NCBI RefSeq assembly: GCF_007005445.1 | Contig: NZ_CP041387.1 | Span: 1,736,001-1,800,000 of the forward strand | Direction: 5' to 3' | Origin: Rhodopseudomonas palustris | Lineage (GTDB): Bacteria > Pseudomonadota > Alphaproteobacteria > Rhizobiales > Xanthobacteraceae | Length of the DNA: 64,000 bases | Shown: piece by piece, positions 19,735 to 27,744 of the stretch | Position numbering within the stretch: the first letter of the stretch is position 1 | Layout of the letters: each line of letters starts with the position of its first letter | Notes under the pieces: model-generated | The model's input: only the letters and a program-made list of their open reading frames with translations | The model's database searches: none | Told to the model about the DNA's origin: nothing | Position numbers and translations under genes: made by a program

Positions 19735-20978
19735 GTACGCATCCGGCGGTCAGCAACGGCAGCTACGACGTCGACCTCGTCCGCGAGGACTTTCCGGCGC
19801 TGTCGCTGGAGGTCTACGGCAAGAAGCTGGTGTATCTCGACAACGCCGCCTCGGCGCAGAAGCCGCGTCAAGTGCTGACGCGGATGACGCAGGCGTATGA
19901 GAGCGAATACGCCAACGTGCATCGCGGCCTGCACTATCTCGCGAACGCCGCCACCGAGGCCTATGAGGGCGGGCGCACGCGCGTGCAGCATCTGCTCAAC
20001 GCCAAGCGGCCCGAAGAAATCATCTTCACCCGCAACGCCACCGAGGCGATCAACCTGGTGGCGTCGTCGTGGGGCGCGCCGAACATCGGCGAGGGCGACG
20101 AGATCGTGCTCTCGATCATGGAGCACCATTCCAACATCGTGCCGTGGCACTTCCTGCGCGAGCGCCAGGGCGCGGTGATCAAGTGGGCGCCGGTCGATGA
20201 TGAAGGCAACTTCCTGCTCGACGAGTTCGAGAAGCTGCTGGCCGCCAAGACCAAGCTGGTTGCGATCACCCAGATGTCGAACGCGCTCGGCACGGTCGTT
20301 CCGGTCAAGGACGTCGTTAGGATCGCCCATGCCCGCGGCATTCCGGTGCTGGTCGACGGCAGCCAGGCGGCGGTGCATCTCGCGATCGATGTCCAGGACA
20401 TCGACTGCGACTTCTATGTGATGACCGGCCACAAGATCTACGGCCCGACCGGGATCGGCGCGCTGTATGGCAAGTACGATGTGCTCGCCAAGATGCGGCC
20501 CTTCAACGGCGGCGGCGAGATGATCCGCGAGGTTGCGCAGGATTGGGTGACCTACGGCGATCCGCCGCATCGATTCGAGGCCGGCACGCCGGCGATCGTC
20601 GAGGCGGTCGGACTCGGCGCGGCGATCGATTACGTCAATTCGATCGGCAAGGAGCGGATCGCCGCGCATGAACACGATCTTTTGACCTATGCCGAGGATC
20701 GGCTCCGCGAGATCAACGCACTGCGGATCATCGGCAGCGCCAAGGGCAAAGGCCCGGTGATTTCCTTCGAAATGAAGGGCGCGCACCCGCACGACGTCGC
20801 CACGGTGATCGACCGGCAGGGCATCGCGGTCCGGGCCGGCACCCATTGCGTGATGCCGTTGCTGGAGCGGTTCCAAGTCACTGCAACGTGCCGTGCGTCG
20901 TTCGGCATGTATAATACCCGTGAGGAAGTGGACCAACTCGTCAGTGCGCTGATCAAGGCGCGGGATCTGTTCGCATGA
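19731..20978 (+). CDS. sufS: Cysteine desulfurase SufS
   Basis: Group II PLP cysteine desulfurase dedicated to the SUF machinery. 415 residues. The PLP lysine is K235 in MTGHKIYGPTG and the catalytic cysteine is C373 in RAGTHCVMP, the short-loop group II signature. The start overlaps sufD and the end overlaps the next gene, both through ATGA, so the genes are probably translated as a unit. No sufE or sufU is seen in the window; the sulfur acceptor is either encoded elsewhere or SufB takes sulfur directly. Confidence 0.97.
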   Translation: MSTHPAVSNGSYDVDLVREDFPALSLEVYGKKLVYLDNAASAQKPRQVLTRMTQAYESEYANVHRGLHYLANAATEAYEGGRTRVQHLLNAKRPEEIIFTRNATEAINLVASSWGAPNIGEGDEIVLSIMEHHSNIVPWHFLRERQGAVIKWAPVDDEGNFLLDEFEKLLAAKTKLVAITQMSNALGTVVPVKDVVRIAHARGIPVLVDGSQAAVHLAIDVQDIDCDFYVMTGHKIYGPTGIGALYGKYDVLAKMRPFNGGGEMIREVAQDWVTYGDPPHRFEAGTPAIVEAVGLGAAIDYVNSIGKERIAAHEHDLLTYAEDRLREINALRIIGSAKGKGPVISFEMKGAHPHDVATVIDRQGIAVRAGTHCVMPLLERFQVTATCRASFGMYNTREEVDQLVSALIKARDLFA

Positions 20979-21343
20979 CCGATACGATCGAAGCCAAAGC
21001 CAACATGCAGACCGTTTCGGCGCTGCCGCCGGAGGAGACCGAGCGGCTCGGCACTGAGATCGTGGCCGCGCTGAAGACTGTGTTCGACCCGGAAATCCCC
21101 GCCGACATTTACGAACTCGGACTAATCTACAAAGTCGAGATCAAGGACGACCGCACCGTCGACCTCGACATGACGCTGACGACGCCGAACTGTCCGGCGG
21201 CCGCCGAGCTGCCGACCATGGTCGAGAACGCGGTGGCCTCGGTGCCCGGTGTCGGCGTGGTCAACGTCAACATTGTCTGGGAGCCGCCGTGGACGCCGGA
21301 GCGGATGAGCGACGAAGCCCGGCTCGTGCTGAATATGTGGTGA
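20975..21343 (+). CDS. sufT: SufT-like Fe-S assembly protein (MIP18/DUF59 family)
   Basis: 122-residue protein of the DUF59/MIP18 family, which assists Fe-S protein maturation. The conserved core is DPEIPADIYELGLIYKV followed by the hyper-conserved TTPNCPAA, whose C73 is the functional cysteine in this family, and GVGVVNVNIVWEPPW. It overlaps sufS by four bases (ATGA). Placement inside the cluster supports the role; the target apoproteins are not known. Confidence 0.92.
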   Translation: MTDTIEAKANMQTVSALPPEETERLGTEIVAALKTVFDPEIPADIYELGLIYKVEIKDDRTVDLDMTLTTPNCPAAAELPTMVENAVASVPGVGVVNVNIVWEPPWTPERMSDEARLVLNMW

Positions 21344-21350
21344 GGACGGA

Positions 21351-21767
21351 TTGGGTCTGCGTCTGAACGGAGTGATCGAAACGGCGCTGTATGTCGACGA
21401 CCTCGATCGCGCCCGAAGCTTCTACCAGGACGTCCTGCTGCTGAGTCCGATGACGAGCGATCAGCGGTTTTGTGCTTTCGACGTGGGCAGCCGCAACGTG
21501 CTGCTGCTGTTCAAGCGGGGCAGCACGCTGGAGACGGTCCATCTGCCGGGTGGCACGATCCCGCCGCATGATGGCAGCGGACCTGTCCACATCGGACTGT
21601 CGGTCGATCGCGACCGGCTCGGCGAATGGGAAGCGCGCCTGACGGAGCATGGCGTGGAGATCGAAGGACGCACGGAGTGGCCGCGCGGCGGGTCGAGTAT
21701 CTATTTCCGTGATCCGGATCGCCATCTGTTGGAACTTGTGACGCCGGGTGTCTGGCCGATTCATTAG
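21351..21767 (+). CDS. VOC superfamily (glyoxalase/dioxygenase fold) protein in suf cluster
   Basis: 138-residue vicinal-oxygen-chelate fold protein with paired beta-alpha-beta-beta-beta modules. Likely metal ligands are the first-strand E10 (VIETALYV), a histidine in VHIGLSV and a glutamate in HLLELVTPG. The start is TTG at 21351 with GAGGACGG overlapping the preceding stop region; GTG at 21372 is the alternative. Only seven bases separate it from the sufT-like gene, so it is probably co-transcribed with suf. The reaction cannot be read from sequence; a role linked to Fe-S assembly is only suggested by position. Confidence 0.85.
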   Translation: MGLRLNGVIETALYVDDLDRARSFYQDVLLLSPMTSDQRFCAFDVGSRNVLLLFKRGSTLETVHLPGGTIPPHDGSGPVHIGLSVDRDRLGEWEARLTEHGVEIEGRTEWPRGGSSIYFRDPDRHLLELVTPGVWPIH

Positions 21768-21896
21768 GCCCGATCCTACCGCGAGGTGGTAGCACCTTTC
21801 GAAGTGGCGGTTGCGTAACTATCTGAAGGTCCGGCTGGTCGCCGGTGAAGCGGCGAACGTCTCCGGGCAGGCCCGGCAACAGGAGTGGGAAACACC

Positions 21897-22268
21897 ATGG
21901 CTACGGCACGTCCTCGGCCTCAAGTGATGCGCCTCACCGACGCGGCGGCCGGTCGCGTCAAGGAACTGATGGGCCGCGCCGACAGCGAGATTCTCGGCCT
22001 GCGCGTCGGGATCAAGAATGGCGGCTGCGCCGGGCAGTCCTACACGGTCGAGTACGCTCACGATATCAAGCCGAACGACGAAGTCATCGAAGACAAGGGC
22101 GTGAAGATCCTGGTCGATCCGAAGGCGGTGTTGTTCCTGCTTGGTACCGAGATGGACTACAAGGCCGACAGGATGCAGGCGCAGTTCGTGTTCAACAACC
22201 CGAACCAGATCTCAGCGTGCGGCTGCGGCGAGTCCGTGGAGCTGAAGCCGGCCTCGATCGACGGCTGA
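21897..22268 (+). CDS. sufA: A-type Fe-S carrier SufA/IscA
   Basis: Small carrier passing Fe-S clusters from the scaffold to apoproteins. 123 residues with the three conserved cysteines C44 (NGGCAGQSY), C108 and C110 (ACGCGES). ATG 21897 is the best start; an in-frame GTG at 21885 lies too close to the AGGAG at 21881. A 129-bp gap from the VOC gene may hold a separate promoter, although no clear one is visible. It ends the suf cluster. Confidence 0.95.
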   Translation: MATARPRPQVMRLTDAAAGRVKELMGRADSEILGLRVGIKNGGCAGQSYTVEYAHDIKPNDEVIEDKGVKILVDPKAVLFLLGTEMDYKADRMQAQFVFNNPNQISACGCGESVELKPASIDG

Positions 22269-22316
22269 GTTCCATCGGATCTGATTCAAACTTTACATTC
22301 CGTCAGAAGTGCAGAG

Positions 22317-22340
22317 CGCGCGGTACGCTACCGCGCGGTA
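22317..22340 (+). terminator. Possible terminator after suf cluster
   Basis: Perfect 9-bp stem CGCGCGGTA / TACCGCGCG with a 3-base loop, followed by GTATTT rather than a strong T-run. Its position between sufA and the next unit suits a terminator or mRNA 3' end. Confidence 0.5.
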
Positions 22341-22422
22341 TTTGCGTCTGCGAATTAAGTGCGCTTTAAGGGGCGGCAAGTGAATACCTCTCCAAGGGTG
22401 AAACGATCAGGGGAGGATCACC

Positions 22423-24387
22423 ATGAAGCGCCGCGATTTTCTGCTTGGAGCTGCAGCCGTCGGTCTCGGTGGACCGCTGCTGGCGAAGGCGGCAATCTCT
22501 TCCCTGCACGCCGAACCGGCGGCGCGGAAAGGGGCGAAGATCGCCAAGGTCGCGATCTTTCCGGCGATCGGCTTCTCCCGCGTCGGCAATGCCGAGGACT
22601 GGTTTCTGGCACCGGAGGTGCCGGGCCTGCTCGACGAGCCCGAAGGCGGCTTCAAGGACAAGCAGGGACGGATCAAGAAACAGGTGCAGCGCTTCCGCCT
22701 GTTCGGCTACGACGACCAGGGCCGGGTGGTGCGCGAACTCGATGCCGCCGACGGCGTGACCTGGAGCGTGCACGTCGCCAATACCAAGGCGGCCTGGTAC
22801 GGCTTCATCAACGCGATGGATCGCGGCGACAGCGCGCCTGGCGTCCCCGGCGCGCAGCGCAACGCCTTCATCGCCGCCGACAAGCGCGAAGCGATGCTGT
22901 GCATCGACGCCGGCAAGCTGGAGATCGCCGGCGCCTCGACCAACCCCAAGGGCGGTGACGACAAGTATCGGATGAAGGGCCGGTTCTGGCAGACGCTCGA
23001 CGTCTCGCTCGGCCATCTGCGCACCGACGACAAGGGACGCCTGCTGGTATTTGCTGCGGACGGCGTGTCGCGCACCGCGCTGCCGCAGAATCCGGTGCGC
23101 GATTTCACCAACAATGACGGCTGGCACGACGATTGGGCCGACGGCTGGGTCAAGGCGACCGTCACCGTCGACGGCCAAAAGCTCGATTGCGATCCAGCCT
23201 GGGTGGTGTGCTGCGGGCCGAAATTTGCGCCGCAGCTCGAGCCTATCGTGACCCTGTACGACGCCGCGCACGAAGCGATGGTCGCGCTCGGTCAGATCAA
23301 GCCGCCGGCCGACAAAGTGTCGTTCCGCCGCGACGTGCTGCCGATCCTGCGCCGTGCCGGCACGATGCAGTGGGTTGCCGCAGCCTCGTTCCTCGGCGCG
23401 GCGTGGAACGACATCGGCGATCTGTCGGACCCGGCGACGATCGAGATGTTGGCAAAGCCGGGCGCGGAGGCGAGGGCCGAGCGCAAGAAGGTGTTCGATG
23501 CCTTCCGTAGGCCCGACGGCACCGACCAGCGCAATCACGCCATTCCGATCATGCTCGGCGACGGCGTCAATTATCAGGACAGTGCGCATTCCTGGCTGGC
23601 ACTGACTCGGCCGCAATACCGCGTGCTGGAATTGTGGGCCGACGGCAAGTTCGAGGCCGACTACGCCGACAAGAGCGCCGACGCCGTCCGCCTCCTCGAC
23701 GATCTGCCGATCGAACTACGCCCCGAGGCGATGACACGCGCCGCGCTCGACGCCTGTTCGGGTGGTGCGTTCCATCCCGGCGTCGAGATCACCTGGCCGA
23801 TCCGCCACAAGGAGCTGTATCGCGGCCCGAACGAGACCAGGCTGCCGTTCCGTATTGCGCTGTCGAACCGCAAGAGCCTGGCGCAGGACGTCGGGCTGCA
23901 GCTCAACCCGGTCAACGTGTTTGCCGGCAATCCCGACAAGCCGGATCAGGGCAGGCCGATCGGCCCGCAGGCGCCCGGCGATCTGACGCGCTGGATGGGC
24001 GTGCCGTGGCAGGGCGATGCGTTCAGTTGCCAGGCCGTGCTCACCGCCAGCGGCTTTCCGACACCGGTGTGGTGGCCGGCGTTGCTGCCGGTCGATGTGC
24101 TGCCCGAGGCGTTCTATCAGCAGATGATGCGCACCGATCTGACCGAAGAAGAACGGCTGCGGTTCTATCACACGCGGGTGCCGTGGGCGCGCGGCGCGGC
24201 CGGCATCGGGCTGCACGTCGAGGCCGGCTACACCGATGGCCTGCGCCGGATGATCGAGCTCTGGACGCAGATGGGCGTCGTCGTGCGCCGCCCCGGCCCG
24301 AAGGGGCTGCCCGGTGTGCCCGATCAACTTTATGTCGAGGTGCAGCGCGGTTCGATGGATATCGCGGCGCCAACGCTACCGCGCTGA
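22423..24387 (+). CDS. LodA/GoxA-like quinoprotein oxidase with Tat signal
   Basis: Predicted cysteine-tryptophylquinone (CTQ) oxidase of the LodA family, whose known members oxidatively deaminate lysine (epsilon-amine) or glycine with release of peroxide. 654 residues. The N-terminus MKRRDFLLGAAAVGLGG is a Tat-type leader. Family blocks include NNDGWHDDWADG (230-241), DACSGGAFHPGVE (443-455) and PWQGDAFSC. C536 with D532 four residues earlier matches the LodA Cys516/Asp512 spacing as I recall it; W588 (VPWARG) is my candidate for the crosslinked Trp, W550/W551 being alternatives. AGGGGAGG precedes the ATG. The LodB-like partner starts 5 bp after the stop. Family is fairly sure; substrate unknown. 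Confidence 0.82.
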   Translation: MKRRDFLLGAAAVGLGGPLLAKAAISSLHAEPAARKGAKIAKVAIFPAIGFSRVGNAEDWFLAPEVPGLLDEPEGGFKDKQGRIKKQVQRFRLFGYDDQGRVVRELDAADGVTWSVHVANTKAAWYGFINAMDRGDSAPGVPGAQRNAFIAADKREAMLCIDAGKLEIAGASTNPKGGDDKYRMKGRFWQTLDVSLGHLRTDDKGRLLVFAADGVSRTALPQNPVRDFTNNDGWHDDWADGWVKATVTVDGQKLDCDPAWVVCCGPKFAPQLEPIVTLYDAAHEAMVALGQIKPPADKVSFRRDVLPILRRAGTMQWVAAASFLGAAWNDIGDLSDPATIEMLAKPGAEARAERKKVFDAFRRPDGTDQRNHAIPIMLGDGVNYQDSAHSWLALTRPQYRVLELWADGKFEADYADKSADAVRLLDDLPIELRPEAMTRAALDACSGGAFHPGVEITWPIRHKELYRGPNETRLPFRIALSNRKSLAQDVGLQLNPVNVFAGNPDKPDQGRPIGPQAPGDLTRWMGVPWQGDAFSCQAVLTASGFPTPVWWPALLPVDVLPEAFYQQMMRTDLTEEERLRFYHTRVPWARGAAGIGLHVEAGYTDGLRRMIELWTQMGVVVRRPGPKGLPGVPDQLYVEVQRGSMDIAAPTLPR

Positions 24388-24392
24388 TCTTG

Positions 24393-25496
24393 ATGGGCCG
24401 GATCGCCGTAATCGGCGCAGGGGTGGCGGCGCTGGCCGCCACGCGCACGCTGGTGCTCGCCGGACGACGGCCGCTGCTGATCGCGCCCGATCGTGACGTG
24501 ATCAGCCGCGGCGAAACGTTGTCACCCGCGGCCGCGGGATTGCTGGATCACCTGCAATGGTCCGATCTGCTCGACGACGAAACATCGGTGATGAGCGAAG
24601 GCCGTTTTTCGGTCTGGGGCGACGCGAAGTTGCGCCGTGCCGCGCCAGGCGAGGGGGCCGGCTGGCACATCGACCGCGCCGCATTCGAGCGGCGGATGCG
24701 CGGCAAGCTGCAGAGCGATGCGATCGAATGTTCTGCGATCATCGTGACCATGCTGGCGCATCACTGCGACGGAGTCGTGATCGAACTCGGAGATGGCCGC
24801 GTCGTGTTCGCCGACGCGGCGATCGATTGCAGCGGCCGCGCCGCGTTGTCGTCGGGGACCGCTGCGGGGCGTCGCCGCACCGACCGGCTGGTCGCGGTGT
24901 GGCGCGTGCTGGTCCTGCCGGACGAGACTGAGCCCGCTGCGGCGACGCTGGTCGAAGCAGTTGCGCTCGGCTGGTGGTACATGGCTCCGCTACCTAGCCG
25001 CCGCATGATGCTCGGCCTGTTCACCGACACCGATCTGTTACCGCCCGGCGCGACGCAAGATGGCGCCAGGTGGACCGAGTTGGCTGCGTCGACGATCGCG
25101 ATCGCACCGCGGCTGCGCAGCCTTGGTCTCGATGAGATCGCTGGGTGCGAGCCGCCGCAGGTCGCGCCCGCCGCCACCGTCACGGCCAGCCGGTTGATCG
25201 AAGGGCGCATCCTGCGCGCCGGCGACGCTGCGGCGGCGCTCGATCCGCTTGGTGCCAACGGGCTCGCCACCGCGCTGTGGAGCGGGGTGGCGGCCGCGGA
25301 GGCGGCATTGACACTCGCCGACGGCGAGCGCGAGCGCGCCGACGCCTATGAGCGCGATTACTTGCAAGGGATTGCGCAGCATCTCTTCACCCAGCAGGCG
25401 ATGTATGCCGCCGAAGCGCGCTTCGCCGATGCGCCGTTCTGGCAACGCCGCCGGCCCGCTGCATCGTCCCACCCTCAAGAGGAGACACTGCCATGA
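24393..25496 (+). CDS. LodB-like FAD-dependent maturation flavoprotein
   Basis: 367-residue flavoprotein of the monooxygenase/tryptophan-halogenase fold. LodB-type partners are needed to form the CTQ cofactor of LodA-type enzymes in the cytoplasm. The N-terminal dinucleotide motif is IGAGVAALAATRTL, and the FAD ribityl motif is GDAAAALDPLGANG. No signal peptide or membrane segment is seen, in keeping with cytoplasmic cofactor synthesis before Tat export of the folded partner. ATG 24393 lies 5 bp after the LodA-like stop; its last bases overlap the RidA-like start (ATGA). The assignment leans on linkage as well as sequence. Confidence 0.8.
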   Translation: MGRIAVIGAGVAALAATRTLVLAGRRPLLIAPDRDVISRGETLSPAAAGLLDHLQWSDLLDDETSVMSEGRFSVWGDAKLRRAAPGEGAGWHIDRAAFERRMRGKLQSDAIECSAIIVTMLAHHCDGVVIELGDGRVVFADAAIDCSGRAALSSGTAAGRRRTDRLVAVWRVLVLPDETEPAAATLVEAVALGWWYMAPLPSRRMMLGLFTDTDLLPPGATQDGARWTELAASTIAIAPRLRSLGLDEIAGCEPPQVAPAATVTASRLIEGRILRAGDAAAALDPLGANGLATALWSGVAAAEAALTLADGERERADAYERDYLQGIAQHLFTQQAMYAAEARFADAPFWQRRRPAASSHPQEETLP

Positions 25497-25969
25497 CCAA
25501 CTTTTTGCGCACGCTGCTCGCGGCGGCTGCCCTTGCCGTCGCGATGCCGGGCCTGGCTTCCGCCGAATCCAGCGCGGTGAAGATCATTGCGCCGACCGAC
25601 AAGACCATCACGCCGAGTGGCACCTGGAGCATCGGCGCGCGCGCCGGCGACTTCGTCTTCATCGGCGGCATGCGCGGTACCGACCGCGTCACCGGCAACA
25701 TGGTCGACGGCGACGAGGCCCGGATCCGGCGGATGTTCGACAACATGCTGGCGGCGGCCGAAGCGGCCGGGGCGACGAAATCGGATGCGGTGCGCCTCAC
25801 GGTGTTCGTCACCGACGTCGCCAAGTATCGGCCGGTGGTCAACAAGGTGCAGAAGGATATCTGGGGCGACGGCCCGTATCCGCCGCGCACCGTATTGCAG
25901 GTGCCGGCGCTGGATCAGGGTGACATCGCCGAGATCGACGGCACGTTCTACGCGCCGGAGAAAAAATAG
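25493..25969 (+). CDS. RidA/YjgF-family protein with Sec signal peptide
   Basis: RidA proteins deaminate reactive enamines and imines formed by amino-acid-converting enzymes. This 158-residue copy carries an export signal: residues 1-24 form a charged start, hydrophobic core and AxA cleavage site (LASA|ES). The core has GDFVFIGGM, the R132 of YPPRTVLQVPAL and E147 fifteen residues later, matching the catalytic Arg/Glu pair spacing of E. coli RidA as I recall it. Its start overlaps the LodB-like stop (ATGA), so the three genes are one transcription unit. A periplasmic role in clearing the oxidase's imine product is inferred. Confidence 0.85.
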   Translation: MTNFLRTLLAAAALAVAMPGLASAESSAVKIIAPTDKTITPSGTWSIGARAGDFVFIGGMRGTDRVTGNMVDGDEARIRRMFDNMLAAAEAAGATKSDAVRLTVFVTDVAKYRPVVNKVQKDIWGDGPYPPRTVLQVPALDQGDIAEIDGTFYAPEKK

Positions 25970-26051
25970 CCTTCAGCCGGCACTTTCGCCGCTATGCTGA
26001 GCGGCGGTGCGTATGGTCGCACCGCCCGATCCGTCAGCGCTGCGAGTCGCC

Positions 26052-26570
26052 ATGGACCGCGAATTCCTCGCCGACCTGTTCTCGCCGTTCGGCCCTGTGA
26101 CGATCCGGCGGATGTTCTCCGGCTTCGGTGTCTCCGCCGACGGCGTGACCTTCGCGCTGGTGATCCGGGATGCGATCTATCTACGCACCGACGCGGACGG
26201 CGCGGCCCGGTTCGAGGCCGAGCGCAGCCGTCCGTTTCGCTATGATACGCGCGACAAGACCGTGACGGTGGGGTCGTACTGGCTGCTGCCGGAGCGGCTG
26301 CTCGACGATCCCGAGGAGTTCGCCGACTGGGCGAGGATCGCTTTCGCCGTGGCCGAGCGTGCGGCGCTCGCCAAGGCGGCCCGCAAGCCGCGAAAGGCGG
26401 CGATCAAGACGGGGACATCGGCCAAACGCGAGGCGAAGTCCGCCGCGAAGGCGGTGAAGAAGGCTGGTGCGAAGACGGCGAAAGCCAAGGCTGCGACAGC
26501 CAAGACGGAGAAGGCTAAGGCTGAGAAGGCTAAGACCGCCGCCCCGAAGCGCAGCCGGCTTCCTCGGTGA
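26052..26570 (+). CDS. TfoX/Sxy N-terminal domain protein with Lys/Ala-rich tail
   Basis: About 172 residues. The N-terminal ~105 form a TfoX-N domain (FSPFGPVTIRRMFSGFGVSADG, then YLRTD and the SYWLLPERLLDD block). The remainder is almost entirely Lys/Ala/Thr, like a histone H1 C-terminal tail. TfoX/Sxy promotes CRP-dependent competence genes in gamma-proteobacteria, but stand-alone TfoX-N proteins in alphaproteobacteria have no established function. ATG 26052 fits the domain boundary; GTG 26007 and ATG 26013 in frame could add up to 15 residues. The tail hints at nucleic-acid binding, which is inference. Confidence 0.8.
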   Translation: MDREFLADLFSPFGPVTIRRMFSGFGVSADGVTFALVIRDAIYLRTDADGAARFEAERSRPFRYDTRDKTVTVGSYWLLPERLLDDPEEFADWARIAFAVAERAALAKAARKPRKAAIKTGTSAKREAKSAAKAVKKAGAKTAKAKAATAKTEKAKAEKAKTAAPKRSRLPR

Positions 26571-26574
26571 GTGT

Positions 26575-27642
26575 TCAGGCCACCGCAGCCTGGGTATCGT
26601 TCGAATGTTCCGGGTCGGTCTCGCACACGACGCGATTGCGACCGTTGCGCTTGGCCGCGTACAGGCAGGCGTCGGCGCGGCCGATCAGGGATTCGACGTC
26701 GTCGTTCGGCTTCAGCGTCGACACCCCGGCGGACAGCGTCACGCGGCCCAGGATTTCGCCTGTCGATTTCTTCTTCAGCTCCTTGGACATCACCTGCCGG
26801 CGGATGTTGTCGGCGACGATGATTGCCTGGCGCAGCGGCGTGTTCGGCAGCACCACGGCGAATTCCTCGCCGCCGTAGCGAGCGGTGAAGTCCTGGCCCT
26901 TGATGCTCTGCTTCAAAGTGAGCCCGACCAGGCGCAGCACCTGATCGCCGGTGAGGTGGCCGTAAGTGTCGTTGAATGATTTGAAGTGGTCGATGTCCAT
27001 CATCAGGAGCGACAGCGGCTGATGGCTCGCAGCGGCGCTGCGCAGCGCGTCGTGGACGGTACGATCGAAATGTTTGCGATTGCCGAGCCCGGTCAAAGGG
27101 TCGGTGAGGCTCTCGTTGCGGATCGCTTCCAGGCTGAGCTGGAGGTTGGCGATCTCCTGCTTCGATGCCGACAGCCGCTGTTCCAGCGCGCTGTTGGTCT
27201 GCTGCATCTCGCGCGTGGTGACGACGAGGCGCTCGACGATCGCCTTGATCTGGTCGTGGTCGGTCGCCAGCGACAGTTTCTGGCTTTCGCCGTGGAGATC
27301 GTCACCGAAGCTGGCGGTGCTGCCGAGGGTTTCGGCGAGCATCGCCATGATGTCGTCGATCTCTCCCGCGACGCGTGCGCCGATCCGGTCGATCCGATCG
27401 GTGGCGCGGCCTTGCGACAGATAGGTATCGTGGAGCTGGTCGAGGTCCGCCTCGCTCAGGCTGCCGCGATGCGCCAGCGTGTCGTTGATTGCGCGATTCA
27501 GCTCTTGGTTGTGGCCGGTCGCATAGGTGTACCAGATCTCGTAGTTGCGAGGTCCGGCGCCGTGGCGGAGGTTCTTGATTTGGGAAAGAGCCACCTCGGC
27601 ATAGGCCATGGTGCGATCATGGTCGTCCTGCAGCGCGGCCAC
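26575..27642 (-). CDS. GGDEF diguanylate cyclase, cytoplasmic
   Basis: Predicted to make cyclic di-GMP from two GTP. 355 residues: an N-terminal helical sensory region (about 1-180, no membrane segment) with coiled coil before the GGDEF domain (about 185-340). The active site reads GGEEF (ARYGGEEFAVV), a functional variant. The product-inhibition I-site RxxD normally five residues upstream is KGQD here, so feedback control may be weakened. The GTG start at 27642 is preferred because GGAGGGG lies just upstream. The gene ends 4 bp from the TfoX-N gene, convergent. The signal sensed is unknown. Confidence 0.93.
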   Translation of the reverse strand: MAALQDDHDRTMAYAEVALSQIKNLRHGAGPRNYEIWYTYATGHNQELNRAINDTLAHRGSLSEADLDQLHDTYLSQGRATDRIDRIGARVAGEIDDIMAMLAETLGSTASFGDDLHGESQKLSLATDHDQIKAIVERLVVTTREMQQTNSALEQRLSASKQEIANLQLSLEAIRNESLTDPLTGLGNRKHFDRTVHDALRSAAASHQPLSLLMMDIDHFKSFNDTYGHLTGDQVLRLVGLTLKQSIKGQDFTARYGGEEFAVVLPNTPLRQAIIVADNIRRQVMSKELKKKSTGEILGRVTLSAGVSTLKPNDDVESLIGRADACLYAAKRNGRNRVVCETDPEHSNDTQAAVA

Positions 27643-27744
27643 GAGCCACCCCTCCGATCGGCGTTTTTCAACGCATCTTCGTGAAACGGCGAGAGAGTAT
27701 GGCTGGCGCGGTGAAGGCTCGGTAAACTCCGCCGCGAGCGCCCA

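Noticed and set aside
19584..20936. A 450-residue antisense open frame over sufS
   Set aside because: Shadow of sufS, which has intact catalytic residues and is coupled to its neighbours.
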